Source of the DNA: SAR324 cluster bacterium
GTDB lineage: Bacteria; SAR324; NAC60-12
DNA length: 49,877 nt
Assembly: GCA_014382365.1 (NCBI GenBank)
Contig: JACNJW010000045.1
Span: 1-49,877 of the forward strand
Direction of reading: 5' to 3'
The position numbers and the translations under genes are program-made. Within the stretch, counting starts at the first letter, position 1; each line of letters starts with the position of its first letter. Below the pieces are notes generated by a model, which was not told where the DNA came from, made no database searches, and saw nothing but the letters and a program-made list of their open reading frames with translations. Of this stretch, positions 34,665 through 44,248 are shown piece after piece.

Positions 34665-35747
34665 TCAGCAGACTAAGCCTTCTCTAAAAGATAATAACTC
34701 TTCTGCAGCCTGATTTAAATTTTCCGCAGATAGTTTCAGCTTGTAGTCATAGCGACTCATTGCATGCTGGTATCTAGGATCGTAATACTCTACTAATAGC
34801 AACTGCACTATGTCTTCAATATTACCTTGTTTCAACCAGAACCTCATTTGCTCCACTTTTATTTTTCCAAGCGCAACTGACAGTGTTTGCAAAATTGAAT
34901 CAATTTGCTGAATACTATGCTCATCACATATTTGGTATTCTGCTACAATTCGTCTGATACGGGTCTCTAAAGATGCACTCAGCAACACCAATATTCCACT
35001 TTTCATTGCTTCTGCAAGAACTAGAGGAATGAAGACCTTACCAACTTTGCGGCTTTCTCCCTCCACAAATAAAGGTATATTTTCGGGGAGTACACTCAAC
35101 CTCTGAACAAGATGTGCTTCAAAATTTTTCTGTGTCTGAGGAGATTTGTGTATAGCACCAAACAAGGAACTTCGATGACATGCCAGACCTTCCAAATCTA
35201 AATTATCAGGAAGTTTCTGCAGGATCAGCGTTTTCCCGACACCTGTCTGGCCATGCAGCACAATTAAAGGCGGAACTGGGTTTTCAAGCTGCTGCAAAAC
35301 ATATTGCCGATAATGCTTATAACCTCCGCGCAATTGTACAGCTTTGAAACCACTGCCCTGCAGCAACCTGACAACTGCAGCAGACCTCATCCCACCACGG
35401 GCACAATATACAACAAGCTGACGGGTTTTTAGCTCTGCAAGTGAAGCTAAAAACTGCTGAAGCCTCGGCTTAAAAAACTCCACCCCTTTGTCAATAGCCG
35501 CATCCTGGCCAATCTGTTTGTATATTGTTCCAATCTCTGCTCGTTCCAAATTATCAAACAGCGGACGACTTTGAGCAGCAGGTATGCTACCCAGCTTAAA
35601 CTCTTCTGCAGTACGCACATCCAGCAGAACAACTCCAGCGGTCAGTGCCGACTCTACCGAAACCTCTTTAACACCTCCATTGAGAAAATCCTCAACCCGT
35701 TTTGCAGGTGGTTTTAACTGTGTAAAAAAGGAGTCCGCTATACTCAT
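34665..35747 (-). CDS. mnmH: tRNA 2-selenouridine synthase (SelU/MnmH)
   Basis: Replaces sulfur by selenium, through a geranylated intermediate, at the wobble 2-thiouridine of some tRNAs. The 360-residue protein has a rhodanese domain (about 25-150) with the catalytic cysteine in [12 protein letters not shown]-loop domain follows, with HGQTGVGKT near 164-172 and [11 protein letters not shown]. Length and both domains match the family. The start overlaps the recA stop by 4 bases (ATGA). Selenophosphate synthase (selD) is needed for full function and is not in the window. Confidence 0.9.
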   Translation of the reverse strand: MSIADSFFTQLKPPAKRVEDFLNGGVKEVSVESALTAGVVLLDVRTAEEFKLGSIPAAQSRPLFDNLERAEIGTIYKQIGQDAAIDKGVEFFKPRLQQFLASLAELKTRQLVVYCARGGMRSAAVVRLLQGSGFKAVQLRGGYKHYRQYVLQQLENPVPPLIVLHGQTGVGKTLILQKLPDNLDLEGLACHRSSLFGAIHKSPQTQKNFEAHLVQRLSVLPENIPLFVEGESRKVGKVFIPLVLAEAMKSGILVLLSASLETRIRRIVAEYQICDEHSIQQIDSILQTLSVALGKIKVEQMRFWLKQGNIEDIVQLLLVEYYDPRYQHAMSRYDYKLKLSAENLNQAAEELLSFREGLVC

Positions 35748-36781
35748 CCCTCTGCTGCAGATTTCTCTGTTTCAGGGCTGGAGTCTGAATTATCAAAATT
35801 GTGATTAGCTTTGATTAATTTTTCGATAGCTTCTGCAATATCAGGATGTTCTTCCAGGAACTTGATGGAATTATCACGCCCCTGCCCCAGTCGTTCTTTT
35901 TCATATGAGAACCAGGTTCCGCTTTTCTGGACCAGCTCTTCGTTTACAGCAAGGTCAAGTAAAACGCCCATTTTAGAAATTCCAACACCATAAATCAAAT
36001 CTACTTCAGCAATTCGAAACGGCGGGGCCATTTTATTTTTTGCAATTTTAATCTTCATTCTATGTCCCCTGACCTCATCTCCGCTTTTAATCTGACTTGC
36101 TCGGCGAACATCAATTCGGACACTGGAATAAAATTTTAATGCATTCCCTCCAGTAGTAGTTTCAGGATTACCAAAGACGACTCCAATTTTTGAGCGGAGC
36201 TGGTTTATAAAAATAAAAATGGTATTTGACTTTGAAATTACACCTGACAATTTACGCAGTGCCTGTGACATTAATCTGGCATGTAAGCCCATATGCGAGT
36301 CACCCATATCTCCTTCCAGCTCATTTTTTGGCACCAAAGCAGCAACAGAATCTATCACAACCATGTCAACTTTACCGACACGCACCAGTTGCTCCGCAAT
36401 TTCAAGCCCCTGCTCTCCATAGTCAGGCTGAGCCAACAGGAGATCTTCTACCTGCACGCCCAGTGTTTTTGCATTGTTACGGTCAAACGCATGTTCTGCG
36501 TCAATGAAAGCAGCAACTCCGCCAATTTTTTGAACTTCTGCAACTGCACAAAGGGCCAATGTTGTTTTACCGGAAGCCTCCGGACCATAAACCTCTACAA
36601 TTCGTCCTCGCGGCAGCCCTCCTATCCCCAAAGCAATGTCGAGTGCTAAATTTCCAGCACTCACCGCAGGATATTGACCAATTGTTGAACCGTCCATTTT
36701 CATAATTGAACCTTTGCCAAACTGGCGTTCAATTTGTGAAATAGCGGATTCCAAATCTTTTTGTCTTTCTTCAGTTAACAT
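35744..36781 (-). CDS. recA: Recombinase RecA
   Basis: Forms ATP-dependent filaments on single-stranded DNA for homologous recombination and stimulates LexA self-cleavage where LexA exists. The 345-residue protein is the usual length. Walker A GPEASGKT is at 66-73, Walker B is VVIDSVAAL, and the L2-loop region has [20 protein letters not shown]. The short acidic tail ([15 protein letters not shown]) is typical. AGAGGAATT precedes the ATG, fixing the start. mnmH overlaps its stop. No recX follows and no LexA box of a known type was recognised upstream. Confidence 0.97.
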   Translation of the reverse strand: MLTEERQKDLESAISQIERQFGKGSIMKMDGSTIGQYPAVSAGNLALDIALGIGGLPRGRIVEVYGPEASGKTTLALCAVAEVQKIGGVAAFIDAEHAFDRNNAKTLGVQVEDLLLAQPDYGEQGLEIAEQLVRVGKVDMVVIDSVAALVPKNELEGDMGDSHMGLHARLMSQALRKLSGVISKSNTIFIFINQLRSKIGVVFGNPETTTGGNALKFYSSVRIDVRRASQIKSGDEVRGHRMKIKIAKNKMAPPFRIAEVDLIYGVGISKMGVLLDLAVNEELVQKSGTWFSYEKERLGQGRDNSIKFLEEHPDIAEAIEKLIKANHNFDNSDSSPETEKSAAEG

Positions 36782-37170
36782 AATTCCTCTTTAGTTTGAA
36801 ACAAATTACAATTCTAAGTTTTCACGTATATTCAGGCTGGGCATATCAATTTTAATCCGTGGAGACTTAGTCATATTAATTATTTTGCAGCAGTGTCCTG
36901 ACAGCACTCTCTTTCAGAGTTTTTTCTACATAAATTCGCAGAATTCTATAGGCAGATGATAAGCCTACTGCGCTGAAGTCGCAATGCTATATTCCTCCCT
37001 TGCCGAAAAAGTTACTCAACTTTCTAACAGCTAATGCTCATCTCTTTCAAAATCGAGCTTGATACTGGTTTGCTGAATAGCCTGTGATGCTCCTGAGTAC
37101 CTTGTACCTTGAAAGCTAATCTGACTATAATGTTACTCTTACTATTTCACAACTCAGCTAGTTTTTACTT
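36782..37170. other. 389-bp divergent intergenic region, recA / UDP-xylose synthase
   Basis: It must hold the promoters of recA (minus) and the decarboxylase gene (plus). No E. coli-type CTG-N10-CAG, Bacillus-type GAAC-N4-GTTC or alphaproteobacterial GTTC-N7-GTTC SOS box was found by eye. The only symmetric element noted is TAGGC-N9-GCCTA near 36950-36970. No gene or RNA is supported. Confidence 0.45.
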
Positions 37171-38118
37171 ATGAAAAAAATTCTTGTTACCGGAGGTGCC
37201 GGTTTTGTTGGTTCTTTCCTTTGTGATCGACTGATTGACGAAGGTCACGAAGTTATTGCAATAGATAATTTTTTTACTGGAAGCAAAGCAAATCTAGCTC
37301 AACTAACTGATGAGCCCAATTTTGAGTTGATTCGTCACGATATTGTAGAGCCGATTCTTTTAGAAGTCGACTGGATTTTTAATTTGGCCTGTCCGGCTTC
37401 GCCAGTTCACTATCAGTATAATCCTGTAAAAACTGCAAAAACAAATATTATGGGTGCGCTCAATATGCTGGGTTTGGCAAAACGTGTTAAAGCCCGCATT
37501 TTACAGGCCTCCACTTCAGAAGTATATGGAGACCCTCAAGTTCATCCACAAACCGAAAACTACTTTGGTAATGTCAATCCTATTGGGTTACGCAGTTGCT
37601 ACGATGAAGGCAAGCGTGTGGCTGAAACATTGATGATGGACTACCATAGACAAAGTCAGGTTGACGTAAAAATCGTACGCATCTTCAACACTTACGGCCC
37701 CAGAATGCACCCTGAAGATGGAAGAGTCGTCAGCAACTTTATTGTTGCAGCACTAAAAGGTGAACCCATCACTATCCATGGTGACGGCTTGCAAAGCCGC
37801 AGTTTTTGTTATGTAACAGAACTGGTGGATGCCATGTATCGAATGATGAAGACAGATAATTTTACTGGTCCGGTAAATACAGGTAACCCCGGTGAATTTA
37901 CCATGATTGAGTTGGCTGAAAAAGTATTGGAGATGACAAACTCCAGTTCCAAACTTGTGAAAGTAGCAGCACGTCCCGACGATCCTGGACGACGTCGTCC
38001 TGATATAACGCTGGCAAAAGAAAAACTCGACTGGGAACCAAAGATTGAACTTGAAGAAGGATTACGTCCAACGATTAATTATTTTGATGAGCTGTTGAGA
38101 CGAAGCTCAGGTTCATAG
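37171..38118 (+). CDS. uxs: UDP-glucuronate decarboxylase (UDP-xylose synthase)
   Basis: Converts UDP-glucuronate to UDP-xylose with bound NAD+. The 315-residue short-chain dehydrogenase has the Rossmann motif TGGAGFVGS (7-15), the active-site STSEVYGDP block near 114-122, and the YxxxK pair Tyr144/Lys148 in RSCYDEGKR. That RSCYDEGKR sequence, FNTYGPRM and the NPGEFTM segment are hallmarks of UDP-xylose synthase, separating it from dTDP-glucose dehydratase and from ArnA. Its substrate is the product of ugd at 2538-3908. It is the first plus-strand gene after recA; the CCA transferase follows after 52 bases. No strong ribosome site is seen. Confidence 0.92.
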   Translation: MKKILVTGGAGFVGSFLCDRLIDEGHEVIAIDNFFTGSKANLAQLTDEPNFELIRHDIVEPILLEVDWIFNLACPASPVHYQYNPVKTAKTNIMGALNMLGLAKRVKARILQASTSEVYGDPQVHPQTENYFGNVNPIGLRSCYDEGKRVAETLMMDYHRQSQVDVKIVRIFNTYGPRMHPEDGRVVSNFIVAALKGEPITIHGDGLQSRSFCYVTELVDAMYRMMKTDNFTGPVNTGNPGEFTMIELAEKVLEMTNSSSKLVKVAARPDDPGRRRPDITLAKEKLDWEPKIELEEGLRPTINYFDELLRRSSGS

Positions 38119-38170
38119 TAACCAAAACTGCTGATTCGATGAATTTGATCAGTAAACCCCGAAAACCTTC

Positions 38171-39565
38171 ATGCCCCACCTTCCGGTTCCCGAGGAACTA
38201 ATTAACATCGCAAAAGCTGTTTCCAGCTCAGCAGGAAATTGTATTCTTGTCGGCGGTGCTGTGCGGGATTACTTCCTATACCAGCAAGTTTCCAAAGATT
38301 TGGATGTGGAAGTTTATGGGATGAGTCCGGAAAACTTGGAAGAGGTTCTCAGTAAATTTGGAGCAATTCATGCTGTAGGAAAAAGTTTTGGTGTTTTAAA
38401 GCTCAAAACTGCAAGTGCAGAATATGATTTCAGCCTGCCAAGACGTGAAAACAAAACTGGAAAGGGGCACCGAGGGTTTATAGCAACAGCTGACCCGGAC
38501 ATGAATTTTCAAGAGGCAGCCTCACGTCGTGACTTTACAGTCAACAGCATCGGCTATGACTTGCTGACACAGACTCTGTTGGATCCTTATGATGGAATTG
38601 GAGACATTAAACGCAAAATATTAAGACACACAGGACCTGCTTTTTCAGAAGATCCTTTGCGCGTTTTGAGAGCAATGCAGTTCTCAGCACGTCTTGAATT
38701 TGATATTTCAGCAGATACTGTTCTGCTCTGCAGAAAATTAGATCTTACAGAATTATCACGAGAAAGAGTTTTTGAAGAATTCTGTAAGCTGTTGCTTAAA
38801 TCAAAACAGCCTTCTCTTGGCTTCAATTCAGCAAAAATACTGGGTATCTTGGACTATTTCCCTGAATTGAAAGCACTGCTTGGTGTGCCCCAGGATCCAG
38901 AATGGCATCCTGAAGGAGATGTCTGGGTTCACACTCTACTAGTTTTAGATGAAGCAGCAAAGTTAAGAAAAGGTGAATATAGAAAAGATTTAGAGTTGAT
39001 GCTTGCCGCACTTTGTCATGATTTTGGCAAACCGCTGACCACTGAGTTTTTGCGTGGACGTTGGAGAAGCCCTGCACATGATGTTGAAGGCGTGGCTCCC
39101 ACAGTACAATTTTTACTCAGATTGACAAATGAACAGGCATTAATTCAACAGGTAACCGCCTTAGTCAAAGAACACCTCAGGCCTGTACAACTTTATAAAG
39201 ACCGTGAGAAGCTCAAATCCGGAACTATCAGAAGACTCGCCCTGCGGGTCAGCATACCAGAGATTGTTTTACTGGCAACAGCAGATTATCTCGGACGTGC
39301 GTTGACTATAGAGGAACGCGCACATTTTAAACCCGGAGAGTGGTTGTTGTTAGAAGCAGAACGCATTCAAGTTCGTGACGAACCACCTAGACCTATACTA
39401 ATGGGCAGGCATCTTTTGGAAATGGGCCTCTCTCCGGGACCGGAAATAGGTGCAATTTTGAAACAAGCCTTTGAGATTCAACTTAATGGAGAGCTGCAGA
39501 CAATAGATGAAGCCCTTAAATGGGCAAAATCCTATATAGCAAAATTGTCTCATCTTGCTCATTGA
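38171..39565 (+). CDS. cca: tRNA nucleotidyltransferase / poly(A)-polymerase family protein with HD domain
   Basis: Adds or repairs the 3' CCA of tRNAs. The 464-residue class II nucleotidyltransferase has the nucleotide-binding loop VGGAVRD near 27-33, the metal pair in DLDVEVY, and the RRDFTVNSIGYD motif. HTGPAFSEDPLRVLRA is the family's ERxxxE-like neck region. An HD-type phosphohydrolase domain follows, with the paired histidines at HTLLVLDE and CHDFGKP. This architecture resembles E. coli Cca. Poly(A) polymerase or a split A-adding enzyme remains possible, as specificity is not readable. It lies between the UDP-xylose synthase gene and smpB. Confidence 0.86.
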   Translation: MPHLPVPEELINIAKAVSSSAGNCILVGGAVRDYFLYQQVSKDLDVEVYGMSPENLEEVLSKFGAIHAVGKSFGVLKLKTASAEYDFSLPRRENKTGKGHRGFIATADPDMNFQEAASRRDFTVNSIGYDLLTQTLLDPYDGIGDIKRKILRHTGPAFSEDPLRVLRAMQFSARLEFDISADTVLLCRKLDLTELSRERVFEEFCKLLLKSKQPSLGFNSAKILGILDYFPELKALLGVPQDPEWHPEGDVWVHTLLVLDEAAKLRKGEYRKDLELMLAALCHDFGKPLTTEFLRGRWRSPAHDVEGVAPTVQFLLRLTNEQALIQQVTALVKEHLRPVQLYKDREKLKSGTIRRLALRVSIPEIVLLATADYLGRALTIEERAHFKPGEWLLLEAERIQVRDEPPRPILMGRHLLEMGLSPGPEIGAILKQAFEIQLNGELQTIDEALKWAKSYIAKLSHLAH

Positions 39566-39628
39566 AACTGGGCCCACTATAATCTCTGCATTATCAAATT
39601 ATTACAGATTTAATTATTTAATACTGAC

Positions 39629-40084
39629 ATGGCTTCTAAAACCCTGGCAAAAAATCGAAAAGCCAGATTCGAATATGAAATACAAAAAACTATGGAAGTA
39701 GGAATTGTCCTCCAGGGCACGGAAGTAAAAAGTATCCGGGCGGGACAAATAAATCTTGCAGAAAGCTACTGCCGTGTTGATGACAAGTTGCAGGTGTATT
39801 TATTAAATGCACACATATCTCAATATGATTTTGGTAACCGCCACAATCATGATCCTTTGCGCCCCAGACGCCTGCTACTTCACCGCTCAGAAATCAGGCG
39901 CCTCTATGGTCAGGTGAAAGAGCAGGGACTCACTTTAATTCCTCTAAAAATCTACTTGAAAGCTGGAATCATCAAAATGGAGCTGGCTTTAGGGCGCGGG
40001 AAAAAACTACACGACAAACGACAAACTATGAAAAAGCGCGATGCTCAGAGGGATGTAGAGCGCGCACTTAGTGAACGCACATAA
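39629..40084 (+). CDS. smpB: tmRNA-binding protein SmpB
   Basis: Delivers tmRNA to stalled ribosomes in trans-translation. The 151-residue beta-barrel protein has the usual length. It contains ARFEYEI, GIVLQGTEVKSIR and the LKIYLKAGIIKMELALGRGKK stretch, which is split here by position: roughly residues 107-118 and 119-130. The basic C-terminal tail (KLHDKR followed by KKRDAQRDVERAL) enters the mRNA channel in known structures. The tmRNA gene (ssrA) was not found nearby. It precedes dprA with about 11 bases between. Confidence 0.95.
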   Translation: MASKTLAKNRKARFEYEIQKTMEVGIVLQGTEVKSIRAGQINLAESYCRVDDKLQVYLLNAHISQYDFGNRHNHDPLRPRRLLLHRSEIRRLYGQVKEQGLTLIPLKIYLKAGIIKMELALGRGKKLHDKRQTMKKRDAQRDVERALSERT

Positions 40085-40095
40085 AGAGAATCGTG

Positions 40096-41277
40096 ATGTC
40101 AGAAAATATTCATTGTCCAGTCGAGTCTGACCCGGCATGGTCTTGGCTCGCTTTGAGTTTGATTTCCGGAATTGGATATAAAAAAACCCGGATATTGATA
40201 GAACAATTAGGCAGTCTGCAGGAGTTACTGAACACTAAACCGGAAACTCTAACAGATCACTTCCAAATTACACCAAAACTGGCCAGTTTGATTGCCAATG
40301 CAAAACAATCACACAGTTTTCTTATTGAAAAACGAATACTTGGTGAATCATCAGGAGTTCGGCTTTTTTGTCCTGATTCAGCAAATTATCCCAGGCGTTT
40401 ACTGCAAATATCTACTCCACCAAGTGTTTTGTACTGGCAGGGTTCTTTGCAGAGTGCAGAAAGTCCGGCCCTGGCTTTTGTCGGCTCCAGAGGCTGCACT
40501 GCATATGGAAAACAACAAACACGTCGCCTGGTTAAAGAACTGGCACAGTATGTACCGGAGATGATTATTGTCAGTGGTCTCGCAAAAGGGATTGACACTG
40601 TTGCACACGATACAGCTCTGGAGAATGGTTTAAAAACGATTGCCGTACTTGCAGGGGGACTTCAGCACATTTACCCTCCGGAAAACAAAGGATTGGCTAA
40701 AGAAATAATAAAAAATGGAGCCTTGGTCTCCGAATTTCCTCTGGGAGTTAAACCTCTTGCACGAAATTTTCCTATCCGGAACAGGGTTATCAGCGGTTTA
40801 TCGGTTGGAATCGTAGTTACTGAAGCACGCAAAAAAAGTGGTGCAAAAATTACTGCCGCCTTTGCACTTGAACAAAACAGGGAAGTCTTTGCCTTGCCTG
40901 GTAGGGTTGATTCTTCTGCAAGTGCAGGCACTAACAGTTTGATCGCACGTCAGCATGCCAAGCTGATCTGCTGTGCTGAAGATATTTTAGAAGAATTATC
41001 CCTGCTTTCCTCTGCATCAGGTCAACTTACATTAACACCCGATAGTGTCTCAGGATCAAAAAAGTTGAATCCGCTTGACTTGGGAGAAAAACACTGTTTG
41101 ATACTTAAGGCACTGAACGACGGTATCGAGGAAATTGATGCTATTCACGCACAAACAGGACTCGAAATGAATTTCTTATTGGCTACCTTGCTAGAATTAG
41201 AATTAACTGGTACAGTAGAGAACATTGGCGGTCAAGTTTACAGGCTAGTAGTCGAGCTTGAATTACCTGCAGAATAA
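40096..41277 (+). CDS. dprA: DNA-processing protein DprA/Smf
   Basis: Binds incoming single-stranded DNA and loads RecA during natural transformation; also conserved in non-competent bacteria. The 393-residue protein has an N-terminal helical segment with two helix-hairpin-helix-like turns. The Rossmann-like DprA core has FVGSRGCTAYG, VSGLAKGIDTVAH, VLAGGLQHIYP, SEFPLG and FPIRNRVISGLS. A short C-terminal winged-helix (DML1-like) region near 320-390 ends the protein. The ATG at 40096 is preferred to GTG at 40093 because GAGA lies six bases before it. It follows smpB closely and precedes the coiled-coil protein by 17 bases. Other competence genes are not in view. Confidence 0.94.
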   Translation: MSENIHCPVESDPAWSWLALSLISGIGYKKTRILIEQLGSLQELLNTKPETLTDHFQITPKLASLIANAKQSHSFLIEKRILGESSGVRLFCPDSANYPRRLLQISTPPSVLYWQGSLQSAESPALAFVGSRGCTAYGKQQTRRLVKELAQYVPEMIIVSGLAKGIDTVAHDTALENGLKTIAVLAGGLQHIYPPENKGLAKEIIKNGALVSEFPLGVKPLARNFPIRNRVISGLSVGIVVTEARKKSGAKITAAFALEQNREVFALPGRVDSSASAGTNSLIARQHAKLICCAEDILEELSLLSSASGQLTLTPDSVSGSKKLNPLDLGEKHCLILKALNDGIEEIDAIHAQTGLEMNFLLATLLELELTGTVENIGGQVYRLVVELELPAE

Positions 41278-41294
41278 TCTTATCAATAAATAAA

Positions 41295-42233
41295 ATGGAT
41301 ACAAATTTTTATGTTGTAGGAGATAATCGAGTTTTGTCTTTTCTCCTCAGAAATATCAAATTTTTAATAGGATTGCTACTGTTAATTATTACCGGACTGT
41401 CACTGACAATTGCATATTTGAAGTACAAGCAGGTTCAGGAGCAGGAACTTTTTAAAACACAAATTGAGCAGGAAAAAATTCGAAGTGAAAATCTGATTTC
41501 AAAACTAAAAAAAACTGGGGTACAGGATTCAAGCTGGGAACAACTGGTATTATCAAAGTCATCTCAGCAGAAAAAATTAAATGAACAGCAGGCATCACTC
41601 ATTGAGCGTCAGGGTAGTGAGTTGTCTGAACTGAAATCCATCCTTGATCAACGGGAACAGGTAGTTCAGCAATTTCAGCTGGAAAAAAAATCTACACAGG
41701 AACAAATCAACAGCCTTCAGCAAAAAACACGCTCACTCCAGCAGCAACTTCGAAGTACACAAGCCACCCTGACTGAATCAAAAACAGAAAATAATAATAT
41801 TCAGAAGATAAATACTGAACTAACAACAAAAATAAGTAAACTTGAGCTGCAAAATAAGAAGGTTAAACAAAAAGCCGCAACCAGGGTAGTTGCTGTAAAG
41901 AAGCAAAAATCTAAGTCCGAAATAGATACAGAGATCACCGTTGAAAAATTAAGAATCGTAGGAAAAGACGGTTTTGTTAGTGTCAGCTATAACCTGACAA
42001 ATCAATCGAATACACGCAAAAAAGGCCGTACAGGCATGTATCTTTCGTCCAAGAATAATCTTGGGAAAACAATTCCATACAAACTGGGAACTAGCATTCC
42101 ATTCAGAATCAAAAGGTATCGAGTTATTTCCAGTGATTTTAACAAAGTCAAAGCTGGAACATTCGTAAGAATCCTGATTTGGAATGAAAAAAAGGAACTG
42201 ATTTTTGATGAAGCTTATCCTATCAAACAGTAA
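41295..42233 (+). CDS. Membrane-anchored coiled-coil protein of unknown function
   Basis: I do not recognise a named family. The 312-residue protein has a single N-terminal membrane helix (about residues 22-42), so most of it probably lies outside the membrane as a bitopic protein. Residues 45-195 form a long coiled coil rich in Gln, Glu, Lys and Ser, with several heptads. A small globular C-terminal domain (about 210-312) contains beta-strand-like segments such as FVSVSYNLTNQS and FVRILIWNEKK and ends DEAYPIKQ. The layout recalls tether or scaffold proteins, but no function is asserted. It is 17 bases from dprA and 30 bases before the ABC ATPase. Confidence 0.7.
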   Translation: MDTNFYVVGDNRVLSFLLRNIKFLIGLLLLIITGLSLTIAYLKYKQVQEQELFKTQIEQEKIRSENLISKLKKTGVQDSSWEQLVLSKSSQQKKLNEQQASLIERQGSELSELKSILDQREQVVQQFQLEKKSTQEQINSLQQKTRSLQQQLRSTQATLTESKTENNNIQKINTELTTKISKLELQNKKVKQKAATRVVAVKKQKSKSEIDTEITVEKLRIVGKDGFVSVSYNLTNQSNTRKKGRTGMYLSSKNNLGKTIPYKLGTSIPFRIKRYRVISSDFNKVKAGTFVRILIWNEKKELIFDEAYPIKQ

Positions 42234-42263
42234 CCTGAACTCCTTGCTGTTTTCTTTCTCCAC

Positions 42264-42959
42264 ATGTCTCCTCTCTTAAATCTTCAACAAGTCGGTAAAC
42301 GTTTTGGTTACCGCTACATTCTCAAAGACATCAGCTTCTCACTGGAGTCTGGTGAATCTGTCATGCTGATCGGTAATAACGGAGCCGGAAAATCCACATT
42401 ACTACGTATTATCAGTTCCTTGATGAAACCAACTCACGGTACAATTTACTTCAATGGAACAAGTCAAAAAGATAACCTGCAGGAGTGGCTACGGATTATG
42501 GGCAGTATTACCCACGAGAGCAGGCTCTATGGTGATTTAAACTCAATTGATAATTTACGGCTTTTCGGCACGCTTTACGGGATAGTTGAGCTTAAGCAAA
42601 GAATTAAAGAGATATTAACACAAATCGATCTGTCCCACGTTGCTCAACTGCCGGTACGTAATTTCAGCAGTGGTATGACAAAACGTTTGATGATTGGACG
42701 TTTGATGTTGTGCCAGCCAGAAATTCTAATCCTTGATGAACCATATACTGGACTTGATCTCCACTCTTTACGCTGGTTTCAAAATTATCTTCATGATTTT
42801 CAGCAGCAGGGAGGGACTATACTTATGGTTACTCATCAACTTGAACTGGGTTTAGAGTTAGCAACACGTGTACTTATCTTGCAACGTCAAAGTATAGAGC
42901 ATGATCTATCTGCAACAGGCCTGAGCTTAGACCAGTGCAGTACATTGTTGGAAAACTGA
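42264..42959 (+). CDS. Orphan ABC transporter ATPase, CcmA-like
   Basis: The 231-residue single ABC domain has Walker A GNNGAGKST near 37-45 and the Q-loop region GSITHESRLYGDL. The signature is FSSGMTKRL, in place of the usual LSGGQ, and Walker B is LILDEPYTGLD. The signature, spacing and LGxxGTLYG-like middle resemble CcmA, the ATPase of the CcmAB complex that supports c-type cytochrome maturation. No CcmB or CcmC membrane partner is adjacent, so the assignment is by similarity only. Its TGA overlaps the ATG of the next gene, coupling the two. Confidence 0.72.
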   Translation: MSPLLNLQQVGKRFGYRYILKDISFSLESGESVMLIGNNGAGKSTLLRIISSLMKPTHGTIYFNGTSQKDNLQEWLRIMGSITHESRLYGDLNSIDNLRLFGTLYGIVELKQRIKEILTQIDLSHVAQLPVRNFSSGMTKRLMIGRLMLCQPEILILDEPYTGLDLHSLRWFQNYLHDFQQQGGTILMVTHQLELGLELATRVLILQRQSIEHDLSATGLSLDQCSTLLEN

Positions 42960-44116
42960 TGCAGTTTAACACCTACCTGACAAGTCATTCTGAACTGGAA
43001 CAAATCCAACAGACTCCAATCAGTGAAGTAATACTGGAGCACAAATCACTCAGCAGGCTGGGTAATTTGCAGACAAAGGCTTTGCTTTCACTTACTGATG
43101 AAGCTCTTGCCTCTGGATTATCCCCGGTTTTGCAATGGGACATTCTCTGCACAGAACAAGCTTTTCAGGAGAGTATTGCACTATTGAAGAGGCTTCCTTT
43201 ATCAAAATTTCATGCAGTCCGTATCCAGGATCCAGGAGCCGCAGAATGGTTCTGTAGCAAACATCCGAAAATCCCCCTGCATTTAATAGTGGAAAGCGGA
43301 AACCATAATTTAGCTGGACTACGACGCTGGACAGACTATTTTAGCCCCCAATTGCAACGCCTCGTACTTTCCACAGAACTTCCAGAATCCAGACTTCAGG
43401 AATACTGTCAAAGCTTGAATGTTGCCTGTGAAATTATGGTTGTTGGTAGAATATTATTTTTTTACACTCCTCGCAGGTTGTTGAGTTTTTTAGCTCCTCC
43501 TACGGAATCTCTGGACAGCATGGAAAAATCTTTAATCCCAGCCGAGCAGCCACAAAGAAAGTTTCCAACCACCGAAAATCAACACGGCACTTTCATGTTT
43601 CATCATAAAGATTTGTTTTTGTTAGATTTAATTCCAGAATTACAAAAAACCAATTTAAATATGTTAAGGCTTGATTTGAGGCACCTTGATTTTACAGGAG
43701 CATGGATTAGAAGAATTGCTGGGCTGCTTGAATCTTTTGATAAACAGAAAACAACTCAATTAAAAATAGATTGGCCCTGCAAAATAACTCATGGATTTTT
43801 TCGAGCCAACCGTACTGATCTGGCAATTGAACGTCTTAAAAATCCATTCCTCAAAGATCATGGTGAAACAATGGTCGGCTACGTGGTTGAGTCCCTCAAA
43901 GGAGAACACTTGATCCTGCTTGTTAATAAAAAGTTCAGCTGCGGAAAAACTTTATTGGGTATTACTCCGGAAGGAAAAAAATGTACAATATTAACTGATC
44001 CCATCAAGACAACTACAGGGCAGACTGTAACAGATATTACTCCAGACAATCTGTATCTGGTTCCACATGTTAAATATGTAACCGCACAGACTTTGGTTTA
44101 CAACCTTTCAGAGTAG
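42959..44116 (+). CDS. U32-peptidase-family protein lacking the usual cysteines
   Basis: The 385-residue protein matches the U32 family core (YegQ/UbiU/UbiV/RlhA relatives). EIMVVGRILFFYTPRRLL is at 158-175, where the family has E-x-x-x-x-G-x-x-x-x-x-x-x-x-R/C. A GTFMFHHKDLFLLDLIPEL segment (about 210-228) corresponds to the usual block with DLCLIDHIPEL; the family Cys is Phe here. A C-terminal beta-rich domain follows, as in longer members. Since several U32 proteins use those cysteines for a [4Fe-4S] cluster, this copy probably does not bind one. The start at 42959 overlaps the ABC gene stop by one base. Function is unknown. Confidence 0.68.
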   Translation: MQFNTYLTSHSELEQIQQTPISEVILEHKSLSRLGNLQTKALLSLTDEALASGLSPVLQWDILCTEQAFQESIALLKRLPLSKFHAVRIQDPGAAEWFCSKHPKIPLHLIVESGNHNLAGLRRWTDYFSPQLQRLVLSTELPESRLQEYCQSLNVACEIMVVGRILFFYTPRRLLSFLAPPTESLDSMEKSLIPAEQPQRKFPTTENQHGTFMFHHKDLFLLDLIPELQKTNLNMLRLDLRHLDFTGAWIRRIAGLLESFDKQKTTQLKIDWPCKITHGFFRANRTDLAIERLKNPFLKDHGETMVGYVVESLKGEHLILLVNKKFSCGKTLLGITPEGKKCTILTDPIKTTTGQTVTDITPDNLYLVPHVKYVTAQTLVYNLSE

Positions 44117-44138
44117 TATGAGCTTGTATTTTTTCCTT

Positions 44139-44153
44139 AAACATGTAATGTTT
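44139..44153. repeat. Short palindrome upstream of ribF
   Basis: AAACAT and ATGTTT are perfect 6-base arms around a GTA centre, in the 132-base gap between the U32 gene and ribF. It might be a regulator site, but arms this short also occur by chance. Confidence 0.2.
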
Positions 44154-44248
44154 CTAAGACATAATTATTTTTTTTCCGGCTCTTCCTGATTATATTTCTA
44201 CCCTGTTCCAGCCAATAATCTCTAACAACTCAGTATCCTAAAGCCTCC

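Noticed and set aside
39566..39628. tmRNA gene next to smpB
   Set aside because: The 63-base gap is far too short for ssrA and there is no tRNA-like acceptor.
44117..44248. FMN riboswitch before ribF
   Set aside because: The 132-base leader lacks the conserved RFN-element segments.
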